Positions 27,701 to 35,994 of a stretch of DNA of 64,000 nt are shown piece by piece. Position numbers and translations under genes: made by a program. The stretch spans positions 7,998,001 through 8,062,000 of the forward strand of contig NZ_CP151726.1 in the NCBI RefSeq assembly GCF_038443385.1, given 5' to 3'. Source of the DNA: Stieleria varia (lineage in GTDB: Bacteria > Planctomycetota > Planctomycetia > Pirellulales > Pirellulaceae). Numbering within the stretch: the first letter of the stretch is position 1; each line of letters opens with the position of its first letter. The notes below the pieces were generated by a model that was not told the origin of the DNA, ran no database searches, and saw only the letters and a program-made list of their open reading frames with translations.

Positions 27701-29144
27701 GCAACGAACGATCGGTCGTATTGCCAACCCAAAGCTCTCTGCCGATGGGCTGGAAGAGATCGGATTCATAGCGAAACACTTTCGCGCGTTCAATCGCTTG
27801 CTGCATGAAAAGGAACGGGAAAACATTTGCTACTCAGTGGACCAGCGAATCGCTACCGTTTTGGCCGCTCGGGGTTCGAGCAAATGGTGGAGTTTGTTGA
27901 GTCCGTATCTCGCGAACGCCGACCCTGCGGACCTGCAGAGTGTCTGTAACCAGATTCAAGAACTTTCTGATCGACTCGACGACATTCCTGATCCCGATGA
28001 TCAAGTCGATACCGCGCGACTGGTGGGCTGTGCCTTGCAATGGCTCAATGCCGTTTCACCCCACAGTCTCGTTGAGCTACTCAAGCGTTGGATACAGTTG
28101 GACGAAGACGCACCCCAGGTTCCGATGGGTCGTTCCTACACGAGAATGCTCTTTCGAATCATGGGCCTCTATCCCCAAAAGAATGGCCTGAGCGAACAGC
28201 CGCAAGAAACCAGTCAACGCAAGACAGACATCTGGGGCGTACCCGTTGACTCCGAAGACCTAAGCATCGCTACGATGGAGCCGGAACCAGCTTCGGACGA
28301 TGAATCAGCATTTTTCCCAAGTGTTGAGACTCACTCTCCCCTGCTAAGCCTTGCCCCGCTGGTCGCCGCCAAAGACGATTGGCAGTGCGTCAAGGCCATC
28401 CTGCATTGGGTGCGGCGTTGGTGCCACGATCCTGCCTGGGCTCAACACTTTAGACAGTCGCTGGAACTCAGAGAGATGATTGAGAACTGTCCCTCGACAT
28501 GGCGATCACATCTTGCGACCTACCTCACCGACTTTACAAAAGCTCGTTCCGGTTGGGGCGAAGAATCGGTGCCTGAGCAAGCCGAGCGTATCGGAAACTC
28601 TTTGTTGGTCCATCTACTACTTGGTCCTAGAAAGGCGATCCCTGAACTCAAGGAAGACGAAGAGCTTCTCGTCATCATCGTTGACTCGCACGTGATGAAA
28701 CTGGCTAAGATTGCCACCGGACTGTTTCGATACTACCGAAGATCTGCCCCCGTTGGTTCGAGATATGCAAAGAAGATTCGCCCGATTCTGTTTCGATTGG
28801 GGCAGAACGATCCCGTTGCAGTAGCCAGTGATCCAATCGCATTCGACTCGCTTCATTTGCCTGACGCACCACGCTTTGCACCGACAATACTCCCGATCCT
28901 TGACCGCTTGCCGAGAGACCAAATTCGACGGCTTGTGCTACTCAGCAATACACCCGTGATGGATCTGGAGGATTGTCAACAGGACTGGACGGCGGACGGC
29001 AGTTTCTACTGTGACCACGCGAAAAAGAACATCCATTGGGCTCCATCCTGGGACACCATCTCACCAGATCGACACGACAAGAAAGCCCTAAAGAACATTA
29101 TCGAGCATCTCAACGGAATACTCGAAGGAGAAATCAATGACTAA
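24771..29144 (+). CDS. Giant STAND-like protein with degenerate P-loop and long helical C-terminus
   Basis: 1457 residues. Residues 1-110 are acidic and disordered (runs of S, D and E). About 125-300 looks like an NTPase core: VEPKSCKAFRDLLRVGDAF, then IFLIDGLPKTGRFTCAVRLA, where G-x4-G is followed by RF instead of K-S/T. A Walker-B-like SVFIIRDAF (about 216-224) and a sensor-like SYLIMTTVDTD (about 250-260) follow. About 380-1440 is almost wholly helical, consistent with winged-helix and TPR/HEAT-type superstructure. The layout is that of STAND sensors, but the lost lysine suggests reduced or no ATP hydrolysis. It overlaps the next gene by 8 bp, so translation is coupled. STAND assignment is inference from motif order. 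Confidence 0.65.
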   Translation: MFESDSDESIDAASSPEPSPDENPDTAMDEEMGSLPTSQSEPNENVSHDAAEESLTVDSAHAENLSDDTERDFESERTQESESEPADDATPQTTQRNSIVDLSRLGSVSQRRDQANAKPRLTQIVASTLNRIEYLFVEPKSCKAFRDLLRVGDAFHPDKRIFLIDGLPKTGRFTCAVRLALWLTEQRRHRTCFSYEPRHLFLDEIIEQPDAFQEQSVFIIRDAFQKSVSIDSLGGEYLDIVNQRLEKNDSYLIMTTVDTDNRVLQTLAGYLHPLQIEADHEAEFIQQVISNHLKFYRQGDGTATNDLLWDTLGEVIQDTNNELSKELRNPVQVSVFFLRLSQSGLTNIDDGDPRRLLMELSHEVTRNDRRIVRSWFRQLSINAKLYAMLISLFQGLDADIVHELYRESLSELLPLRIEGLHDDRQDGLEQLFEELHVIEANDAGSLEFTPSAFGQEVDFQIESYRHLLWTVMASTGFHWINRFREREFWELRRSLGRALGRLGIHDWEKLRILLTSLASHSHGAIASVPGYALQVIIERGGPSGDPERLPRIGELLSEWVESGNPNLMWASAACCWRFHDALAETADHAQEAIEKQSLQSQSAIKAAKETLEHCESLLAKLAKRFNQFDSAALKDLQSELPSKVTIDSLRSQAASDNFDSVQRAICEIYRLHPSRAVDLICDWIGALDNQVDQDTVADDSESNSLTGQNDDDDPDRRHLQAQETDFAERIILQQFGAAIGQKLLENHKDPLLLRESYAPLLRLIRPVLHLAADRYNAENELADSYGTYQQVVDSLLDVLRHWLQNSRWTERVFRELLQAINRSTQHQRRRITRTLINEWLPDEDPGLRHIAETLLARALIIDGVPVDLPNAEAGIILLETTSTARRNRILSDSGLPLYHRFRTQADIYVGQLGMNQWIVEPTADFDEKKFVHTESRLPLTVPLLETKDPGDIHFLLIIACQTPWDIEDIQSVHPDWLQRTIGRIANPKLSADGLEEIGFIAKHFRAFNRLLHEKERENICYSVDQRIATVLAARGSSKWWSLLSPYLANADPADLQSVCNQIQELSDRLDDIPDPDDQVDTARLVGCALQWLNAVSPHSLVELLKRWIQLDEDAPQVPMGRSYTRMLFRIMGLYPQKNGLSEQPQETSQRKTDIWGVPVDSEDLSIATMEPEPASDDESAFFPSVETHSPLLSLAPLVAAKDDWQCVKAILHWVRRWCHDPAWAQHFRQSLELREMIENCPSTWRSHLATYLTDFTKARSGWGEESVPEQAERIGNSLLVHLLLGPRKAIPELKEDEELLVIIVDSHVMKLAKIATGLFRYYRRSAPVGSRYAKKIRPILFRLGQNDPVAVASDPIAFDSLHLPDAPRFAPTILPILDRLPRDQIRRLVLLSNTPVMDLEDCQQDWTADGSFYCDHAKKNIHWAPSWDTISPDRHDKKALKNIIEHLNGILEGEIND

Positions 29145-30552
29145 GGAATTGCGGTGTCCCTACTGCACCAACCCCGTCCTGCAGTGTGTTCAAGCGGGCA
29201 AGTGCCCGTTGCCCATCGACTACGAAAAGAAATGTGCTGCCGCGCCGGCAACTTGGATCACCTCCGTGGGCTTTTCCGGGCACGGCAAGACCGTCTACTT
29301 GTCAGCGTTGAGCTTGATGCTCGATCAACTCGCCGACGCGATTCCCAACTTTACCTGTGATTATCTGGATCAATACACGCTGGATACTGTTCGGGAGATG
29401 CGTTGGCAAGCGAAAAACGGCAGCCTGAGCGAGTCGACACAACCTCGTAATCCCCAGCCGCTGATGATGCAAATCGACGGTCGCTTGGAACCGAGTTCGC
29501 CAAGTACTAAGCGAACCCTGGTCATCTACGATGCAGCAGGCGAATTCTTTACCAGCCTGGAAACGCTCAACGAAAACCTGCCTGCAATAGAGCATGTCCA
29601 AACGATCTGGTTCCTGGTCAGCGTCAGCGATTTTCGTCAATCAGAAGAACAAACCTCGCTTACCGATCTTTTTCGATCCTACCAAGCCGCGATGGAATCT
29701 TCACGAGTCGATTTGCGAGGTCGGCAAATCATCGTCGTTTTCACAAAGTCCGAGTTGATCCGCCGCGACCTGCCCGCCGACGTCATTGAGTACCTATCGA
29801 ATGATCCTTTCGCCGACCTCAATGAGGGAACCTCCAAACTGGATCCATCGTTTTCTGTTTCTCATTACCTGGAGAAAGCGGCCGAAATTTCGGACCTGCT
29901 CGAGTCATTCGCCGAAACCCTGAGCGGAGGACGGCAGTTCATCAATATGGTGCGAAAACATCAAATGCGATTGCGTTTTGTCGCCACATCCGCGCTAGGA
30001 CATCACCCAGATGATTCCTCCAATCGATTGATAGAGCGAGCGAAACGCTACCGTGTTCTCGATCCACTGTTTTGGACGATCGCTGCGCCCACAGAACAAT
30101 CTGTGTTGAAGAAAGATCCTTTGTTGCTGATTGTTGACTGCAGTAGTGAGTGTGATCCCTTCTATGCGAACGATACACTGCAGCAGTACTGGCGTGCGAT
30201 GTCGTCACACGGAGACACTTGGACACATTACCTGGGAGGGTTGCGACCGGCGAGTCATGTCGGTCAGCAACCACCGGAATCACCCTCCAAACAACGTCGT
30301 TCCAGAATCATCGGTTCGATTCTTGACCGAGCTCCCGCTGGTTGCCGTGCTCTGGTCTTAACTGCAGGCCCGATCATTGACATCGCTGATTTTGTCACTT
30401 CGCCATTGCGGGATCGCATCTTGATCGGTGTTGCAGACGAGCAGTTCGAAGACATCTGGCCGCACACGTTTGTGATTCGTCCCAACGACGACCCCAACGC
30501 CGTGGTACACCGACTCATTCATCTCGACCGCGAGGCGTCGTTCGTCAACTAA
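29137..30552 (+). CDS. Double-GTPase-family protein A with N-terminal zinc ribbon
   Basis: 471 residues; GGAG 6 bp before the ATG. The N-terminus has a cysteine cluster (RCPYCTNPVLQCVQAGKC). The GTPase core shows Walker A GFSGHGKT (45-52), Walker B with a TRAFAC-like D-x-x-G in LVIYDAAGE (D132), and a G4-like FTKSEL (203-206, Glu instead of Asp). The stretch GGRQFINMV...LRFVATSALGHH...RYRVLDPLFWTI is closely mirrored in the second GTPase gene at 33045, so the two are paralogues. Residues about 310-471 form an extra domain absent from the paralogue (LLLIVDCSSECDPFY...ALVLTAGPIIDIADF). This fits the double-GTPase (DO-GTPase) families described from comparative genomics of NTP-dependent conflict systems. 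Confidence 0.78.
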   Translation: MTKELRCPYCTNPVLQCVQAGKCPLPIDYEKKCAAAPATWITSVGFSGHGKTVYLSALSLMLDQLADAIPNFTCDYLDQYTLDTVREMRWQAKNGSLSESTQPRNPQPLMMQIDGRLEPSSPSTKRTLVIYDAAGEFFTSLETLNENLPAIEHVQTIWFLVSVSDFRQSEEQTSLTDLFRSYQAAMESSRVDLRGRQIIVVFTKSELIRRDLPADVIEYLSNDPFADLNEGTSKLDPSFSVSHYLEKAAEISDLLESFAETLSGGRQFINMVRKHQMRLRFVATSALGHHPDDSSNRLIERAKRYRVLDPLFWTIAAPTEQSVLKKDPLLLIVDCSSECDPFYANDTLQQYWRAMSSHGDTWTHYLGGLRPASHVGQQPPESPSKQRRSRIIGSILDRAPAGCRALVLTAGPIIDIADFVTSPLRDRILIGVADEQFEDIWPHTFVIRPNDDPNAVVHRLIHLDREASFVN

Positions 30553-30639
30553 CAAGCTTTACTTGCTACAATCCCGTTACTCAAGCAGAGTCCACTCTCA
30601 GCTTTTCTCACCCTGTTTCGCCGTCTTTCGAGCCTCAGT

Positions 30640-31311
30640 ATGTCCGCGTTCACTGACACTGATTCATTCACGTTGGATCGCACTGGTTTTCCAATGTTCT
30701 GGAGTTCAGCGGTCGATGCCTATGTGAGCTGTCTACCGATCACCAAGATTCAATTTGAGTACTTTTTGAGCGACCGACCTGAGCCACACTTCGATGAACA
30801 ATGGTATCGCGGCGTCCTGGAACGTAGCCCTCGCGTTTCTCCAGGAAAAGTGCGAATGAACAATTACTGGCATTGTTTCATCACCGGCATCACTCCGACC
30901 GATGCACAGTCATTTGCAAACTGGTGCGGAAAAAACAGTGATGACACCTACGAACTGCCCTCCAGCGAAGAGTGGTACAGCATCTATCAATCGATCAAGA
31001 CGGAGCCAACGATCGCTGGTTCGCTCTATCGCGAATTGGCCCTGAAACCTCGCGTCGAGAGCCTGCTGAATCAATTGGAATTGTCGGCAGCAAAGGTGCA
31101 GGGCGGACAGCGAAGCATGCCGGATTCCCTATTGATGCGTGAAGGGATTTTTGAGTGGGTACGGATGAAAGCAGACCAATGGGGCGGAGCGGGATTACCG
31201 CACGGAGAAGCCGGCGGAGGAATCATCAATTTAGACGCAGGTCAACCGAGACAACCGACGACGATTGATCCGGCGCCCGCCTTTTACGGATTTCGACTGC
31301 TAAAAAGATAG
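30640..31311 (+). CDS. Formylglycine-enzyme-fold (SUMF1/FGE-like) protein lacking catalytic cysteines
   Basis: 223 residues. The FGE/C-type-lectin-like fold is suggested by LPITKIQFEYFLSDRP (the 'V-T-x-x-x-F' entry), FITGITPTDAQSFANWCGKN, YELPSSEEWYSIYQ (the L-P-S/T-x-x-E-W box), GIFEWVRMKADQWGG and the closing FYGFRLLKR (the usual G-F-R end). The paired cysteines that true formylglycine-generating enzymes carry near the C-terminus are missing; the only late residues there are Pro/Ala. Oxidase activity is therefore unlikely, and a recognition or binding role is favoured, as for related proteins in diversity-generating and conflict systems. It lies between GTPase A and the GAP1-like gene, whose ATG follows its stop by 2 bp. 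Confidence 0.72.
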   Translation: MSAFTDTDSFTLDRTGFPMFWSSAVDAYVSCLPITKIQFEYFLSDRPEPHFDEQWYRGVLERSPRVSPGKVRMNNYWHCFITGITPTDAQSFANWCGKNSDDTYELPSSEEWYSIYQSIKTEPTIAGSLYRELALKPRVESLLNQLELSAAKVQGGQRSMPDSLLMREGIFEWVRMKADQWGGAGLPHGEAGGGIINLDAGQPRQPTTIDPAPAFYGFRLLKR

Positions 31312-31313
31312 CC

Positions 31314-33020
31314 ATGCCATCAATCATCGCAGAACAACTTGTCTTCACGCGACTGCAGCCTGCCTATTCTCCCACACGGCGGGCGGGCTATCAGATCGCC
31401 TATCATTCTCCCGGCCTGGCGAACGATGCCCGAGAGATCGAGAACCGTGTCAAATGTTTTGGCGTCGGCCGACGTGATCCGCACTCTGAGAGACTGCAGT
31501 ATTTTCGGCTTCGAGATGGGCGAATCGTACTCACTTACTCCTGCCCTGTATCCCACGCTGAAATCGTCGATAAACGTAGCGGGGCGTTTCTTGCTCACTG
31601 CCTCGTCTTGTCCCCGCAGGAGTTTTCAAAACTCCGGAACAATCCGTTTGCAATTTTTGATGGTAGCGATCCCTTTGTCCACGATGCCGAACAGCTCGTT
31701 GAACGCTTCATCGAACCCCAAGAAATCGATCCGTTTCTTAGAATCGACTGCGATACAACCAATCCTCCTCACACAGACTGGCCTGCGTCTTCCTTGATAG
31801 AACTGAGACGACTGGGCCTGATGGCACAATCGATGAACCGCAATAGCGAGTCGGTTCTGCTGATCGGGGATAGCGACGAGGCTGCCGATGTGTTGAGAGT
31901 CCTGTTTTCACTGTTGGACAATGAATCCTTGCGCATCCACTGCACGTTCAGCACACATGTTGAAACATGCCGAGTCGAACCGGGTGAATACTGGGCGGTC
32001 GGTGCTCGCAACCGAGAACGCCCCGGATTCTTGGAGGTCGATACGAGCAGGCAGCAAATCGCGGATAAACCGGAGGGAATCCCCGACCGAAATGACTCTC
32101 ACTACATGATCTGGTTGCACGAGAGCTTGAATTCGACCCCTCCTGATGAAGTCGTTCGGCGGGCATCAACCATTCAGTACCTTGAACGCTCTTTGGTTCA
32201 CGGAGAAACGATACCCGACGATGTGAAATTAATCCCGGCCGCATGTGCCGATTTCCATCGCCTCTTTCCTGAATGCTCACTTTCCATCATTGATAATTGT
32301 CTCTCCAAGCAACTCTCGCAACGCACCGCAAGATTGTTGGCCGACTTCATCGACGAACAAACGGCTGATGAGGAACTGCCTCTGCGAGCGACCGGGACCG
32401 TGTCCCCTTTCAACCGCTCTGAAATCGCGAAATGGATTCTGCGGTGGCTGAAGGTATTCTCGGACGATGCCGAATGCCTAAGACTAAAGTCCCGCGACTG
32501 GAACTCGATTCGATCATTCGCTTATGACAATGAATATTGGCAACTGATGCTCTGGGCAACGATCTTGGACACGACCCGATGGTTCAAAGGTTCATTGGAT
32601 CGAGTACGACTGAATTCGCTGCAGCAAATGGATGAACGCGCATTCCAAGCCTCCTTGGCATTGCTGCAAAGACCGGTGGCAGCCCACCAATTCGTCATTC
32701 GTCGACACAGCGCCACTCTGCTAGATGCGTTGGATTGGTCTCTCATGAATTCCGATTCATTTCAGCTTCTCGTAGAAGCACTTGCGATGGAAGGTGCCAT
32801 CGAAGCGTTCGACGATGATCGTCTATGCCTGTTCGTTGCACGACTCACTCGAAAAGAATCGCTCCGCCTGCACAAGAAACTTAGCCGCTTGCAGTTGGAA
32901 CAAACATCCCTGTCAAAAGCACTGCAAGCCGGTCCGCAAAACGCACGGAGCAACGGCTCGGTCTTTCCTCCCGCCGCATCCTTGGTATTGAAAAACTCCC
33001 CTCCTCAAGTCGATCCATAA
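31314..33020 (+). CDS. GAP1-like (GTPase-associated protein 1) component
   Basis: 568 residues. The N-terminus carries the GAP1-N type sequence: AEQLVFTRLQPAYSPTRRAGYQIAYHSPGL, then FRLRDGRIVLTYSC and FLAHCLVLSPQEFSKLRNNPFAIF, the characteristic 'HCLV...NNPF' block. A middle region (about 175-245: VLLIGDSDEAADVLRVLFSLLDNESLRIHCTFSTHVETC) and a helical C-terminus follow. GAP1 proteins were named because they are encoded next to double-GTPases in bacterial conflict loci (established by comparative genomics; molecular role not known to me). Here the gene is 2 bp after the FGE-like gene and 24 bp before the second GTPase. No catalytic motif is evident. Confidence 0.78.
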   Translation: MPSIIAEQLVFTRLQPAYSPTRRAGYQIAYHSPGLANDAREIENRVKCFGVGRRDPHSERLQYFRLRDGRIVLTYSCPVSHAEIVDKRSGAFLAHCLVLSPQEFSKLRNNPFAIFDGSDPFVHDAEQLVERFIEPQEIDPFLRIDCDTTNPPHTDWPASSLIELRRLGLMAQSMNRNSESVLLIGDSDEAADVLRVLFSLLDNESLRIHCTFSTHVETCRVEPGEYWAVGARNRERPGFLEVDTSRQQIADKPEGIPDRNDSHYMIWLHESLNSTPPDEVVRRASTIQYLERSLVHGETIPDDVKLIPAACADFHRLFPECSLSIIDNCLSKQLSQRTARLLADFIDEQTADEELPLRATGTVSPFNRSEIAKWILRWLKVFSDDAECLRLKSRDWNSIRSFAYDNEYWQLMLWATILDTTRWFKGSLDRVRLNSLQQMDERAFQASLALLQRPVAAHQFVIRRHSATLLDALDWSLMNSDSFQLLVEALAMEGAIEAFDDDRLCLFVARLTRKESLRLHKKLSRLQLEQTSLSKALQAGPQNARSNGSVFPPAASLVLKNSPPQVDP

Positions 33021-33044
33021 TCCGCCCAACCAGAGAGGCCCAAC

Positions 33045-34046
33045 GTGCTGTCACTTTTTGGCAAACGAAAGAAATCAATCGAGTGCTGTTACTGTGCCAA
33101 GATGATGCGAATCGTCGAGGATGCGGATCGGTGTGAATGCGGCAAAGAGGAGAACCCCCGCTTTTACATGCAGGACTACGCGATCGCAAAACCGTTCTAT
33201 GTCCCGATCGTTGGATGGTCCTCCGTCGGTAAAACCGTATGGCTCCATTCTCTCACCCGACGCATGCGTGAACTCAGTCGAACCGCCTGGGATCAGTTTA
33301 CGCCGACACCGGCTAACGAAGCCACGATGCGTTTCCAAAAGGCGGTCGAAGAATCAATCCGAAGAAAGGAACTCCCCGAGATGACTCAACTCGGGGTTCA
33401 GGAAGCCTACATCATGGTACTTTCAAAGATGCCGTATTGGGGCAGTCGCACCTTTGTACTCCGAGATTGTGGCGGTGAGAATTTCAACGATTTTGAGATT
33501 CCCGAGACCCAAGTTCCCTTTCTCCTCAACACTCGAACCTCGTTCTTTATGTTTAGCCTCAGCGATTTCCAGGATGAAACCACTGATTCGTCGAGCAGAT
33601 CAATGGAGCAGTTGTTGCAGGGTTACGTCAACACGCTGCTGAAGTACAACGCCAATGTCCGACAGGAGCGTCGAAAAATCATCGTGATTCTAAGCAAGGT
33701 CGATGCATTGAAGGCAGACTTGCCGAAAAACCTCTTTGAGTACACCGTTAGCGATCCGATCGCCTTGGCCGCAAACAACGGAACGAAACTCGCCGGCTTT
33801 GACAGTGCTGGCATGAATGACTACATGAAGGTTCTGCAACGAGTGAGCGATCAGATTCGTGAGTGGCTGTCCTCTCGGACCGACGGCAAACAATTCATCA
33901 ACTTTGCCAACAATCAAAATATCGACTTGAGATTCACCGTGGTTTCGTCTCTGGGCGGCAGTGCTCAGGGTGACCGAACCGAGCAATGGGAGCCCTATCG
34001 AGTCCTGGACCCATTCTTTTGGGCTCTCGACCTGCACAGCAATTGA
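33045..34046 (+). CDS. Double-GTPase-family protein B with zinc ribbon
   Basis: 333 residues; GTG at 33045, with AGAGAGG 5 bp upstream. The N-terminal zinc ribbon is CCYC...CEC (residues 14-32). The GTPase core has Walker A GWSSVGKT (57-64), Walker B LRDCGGE (about 139-145), and a complete G4 motif LSKVD (216-220). The shared block GKQFINFANNQNIDLRFTVVSSLGG...YRVLDPFFWALDL marks it as a paralogue of the gene at 29137. Unlike that gene it keeps the canonical G4 Asp and lacks the extra C-terminal domain. It closes the seven-gene island. One may be the active GTPase and the other a regulator (inference). Confidence 0.8.
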   Translation: MLSLFGKRKKSIECCYCAKMMRIVEDADRCECGKEENPRFYMQDYAIAKPFYVPIVGWSSVGKTVWLHSLTRRMRELSRTAWDQFTPTPANEATMRFQKAVEESIRRKELPEMTQLGVQEAYIMVLSKMPYWGSRTFVLRDCGGENFNDFEIPETQVPFLLNTRTSFFMFSLSDFQDETTDSSSRSMEQLLQGYVNTLLKYNANVRQERRKIIVILSKVDALKADLPKNLFEYTVSDPIALAANNGTKLAGFDSAGMNDYMKVLQRVSDQIREWLSSRTDGKQFINFANNQNIDLRFTVVSSLGGSAQGDRTEQWEPYRVLDPFFWALDLHSN

Positions 34047-34247
34047 CACAGCAATGCTATCGGGAAGAAAACGTGACGGAGGTGGTTTTCCAGAATCGGC
34101 AGTAGTTTCTGGTATTTGCAATCATTCGTCGCTTACGAAATTGCAGTGTGTCGCTCCGGAAAACAGTAGCTGGGGAGATTTCACTGGACTCCCATGTCTG
34201 AGTCCACAATGCAGACGCGTCGCCAGACCACCGACTGGTCCAGCGCC

Positions 34248-35774
34248 CTAGTCTTCGGGATTATGCATCGCCGCGAATTCGATGGGCGGCAATTTCAGCT
34301 CGTCAGGCAGTTTGAGCGACGCGATAGTTTGGTTGCTGAAGTCGGCGTCGAGAAACCGCATGACATGATCGTGAAAACTGGGGTCGTGCTTTGCGATTTG
34401 CATGATGGCGGCGTGAGTGCCGCCGTGAATGCGAATCAGATGCGCGTTCGACGAGAACTCCATTTGCTCTTTCGCGTTTTCGAAAGGTGTCGACATATCC
34501 AAATCGCCTTGAACCATCAGTACCGGCAAGTCCGTCTTCAAAATCCGAAACGATTCCGGAATGACTGGCGTCGGCGTGACGTCTCGTGTCGCCTTATAAG
34601 TGGCGTTCAGTTCGCCGATCCATCTGCGGCCCGGTTCATTGTCGATTCGCGACAGACGCACTTCGCTAATATCAAGGCTATTGTCGATCAGATAGGCCTG
34701 CAAGGGCGAGGCACCGACGGAGTTTTTGCGAGCGGCTTTCGCTGCCAATACCGTGTAGTTTTCCATGTAAATTTCGTAGACGAACTTGGGCATCTTGGCG
34801 ATGGATTCGTGGGTTTCGCGATGTGCTCCATGCCCACCAAGCATCGCGCGTTGAAAATCCGCAGGTCCAATCACCACTTCCGTCTTTCCGGTCTTCGCAC
34901 GAACAGGCTGTGACTCTAAACGTTTAACAATCGACTCAATGGCGTCCGTCAACGAAACCTCTGGAAACCCCAACTTGTCACGGTCGGGGGCAATGCGTTT
35001 CTCCAACCGCTTGATCACATTCCAAATCCCCTGAGGGCTGTCCCAGCCATGATCGATTGGTTCGATTCCCGACAAAACGGCGCGGTCCACATGATCGGGA
35101 TACTTCTGCATGTAACAGAAAGCCCACTGCGAGCCAAAACTGCCGCCGTACAAGACAATCTTTTCATAACCCAGTTTCTCACGCACGTCATCAAGATCCG
35201 CCGCCACGTTCATGATGTCGTAGCCAGCCAAGTCGATGCCTTGCTGAGCACAACGATCGATTGCCATCTTGTAGTTCTCTTGAATCCGGCCCTTCATCGC
35301 ATCGTGGTCGTAGGGTTCCCCCACGGGGGCACCCAAAGTCATAAACATCATGGACATGAACGCTGGTCCAGCGCCACGCTGATTGACAAACACGACATCT
35401 CGCGTTTCGGCAAACTCCCAGACCTCGCCTAGCATGCCGCCGGTGGGTTTGTGATTCAACCGTTCGATCAGTTTGTCTCCAAAAAACTGACCTGGCCCAC
35501 CACCTAAAAGAAAGATCGGCGCGTATCCGGATGGCTTGCGGGCCTTGATTTGATAACCATACAAACGAATATGACGACTCGATTCCGACGCCCGATTCTC
35601 GGGAACAGACAAGCGAAACTTTTTCGTCTCTGGGCCGTCCTGAATCACAAAATCGATCATGTCGAACGCTCCCGCTGGCTGATCACTGTGCGCGGGCAAA
35701 AGCGTCACATCGATCGCTAGCCCACGCACTGTCGCAAGGATACAGATCAGGAACAGGTAGATTTGAAGACGCAT
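34248..35774 (-). CDS. Secreted alpha/beta-hydrolase, proline-iminopeptidase-like (S33/TAP type)
   Basis: 508 residues from the ATG at 35774, which gives a clean signal peptide (IYLFLICILATVRGLA). ATGs at 35786 and 35819 are possible; the latter has GGAG just upstream. The fold is recognised by IFLLGGGPGQ (oxyanion region), VVFVNQRGAG, the nucleophile elbow LYGGSFGSQWA, the acid in VLMVQGDLDMSTP and the histidine in GGTHAA. The C-terminal ~100 residues resemble the TAP-like tail of tripeptidyl/proline aminopeptidases. It probably releases N-terminal amino acids from peptides outside the cytoplasm. It converges with the GTPase gene across a 200-bp gap. Confidence 0.85.
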   Translation of the reverse strand: MRLQIYLFLICILATVRGLAIDVTLLPAHSDQPAGAFDMIDFVIQDGPETKKFRLSVPENRASESSRHIRLYGYQIKARKPSGYAPIFLLGGGPGQFFGDKLIERLNHKPTGGMLGEVWEFAETRDVVFVNQRGAGPAFMSMMFMTLGAPVGEPYDHDAMKGRIQENYKMAIDRCAQQGIDLAGYDIMNVAADLDDVREKLGYEKIVLYGGSFGSQWAFCYMQKYPDHVDRAVLSGIEPIDHGWDSPQGIWNVIKRLEKRIAPDRDKLGFPEVSLTDAIESIVKRLESQPVRAKTGKTEVVIGPADFQRAMLGGHGAHRETHESIAKMPKFVYEIYMENYTVLAAKAARKNSVGASPLQAYLIDNSLDISEVRLSRIDNEPGRRWIGELNATYKATRDVTPTPVIPESFRILKTDLPVLMVQGDLDMSTPFENAKEQMEFSSNAHLIRIHGGTHAAIMQIAKHDPSFHDHVMRFLDADFSNQTIASLKLPDELKLPPIEFAAMHNPED

Positions 35775-35994
35775 TCTGGCCCCCATGTTTTGTCGCACAA
35801 ACGTAGATTCTGAGGTCATTCTACTCCAGGCGTTTCGCCAACTGGAATCCGAGCCCCACTGAGTCACGGACACATCAAAGCGTTTGTCTGAACACCGAAA
35901 ATGCGTTCCAGTCCGTTCGGACCACTGAGTCAGTCGATGCGTGATACGCTGGCAACCGTTCGAAAAACTCGTGTCGGTGCCAACATCAGGAGAC

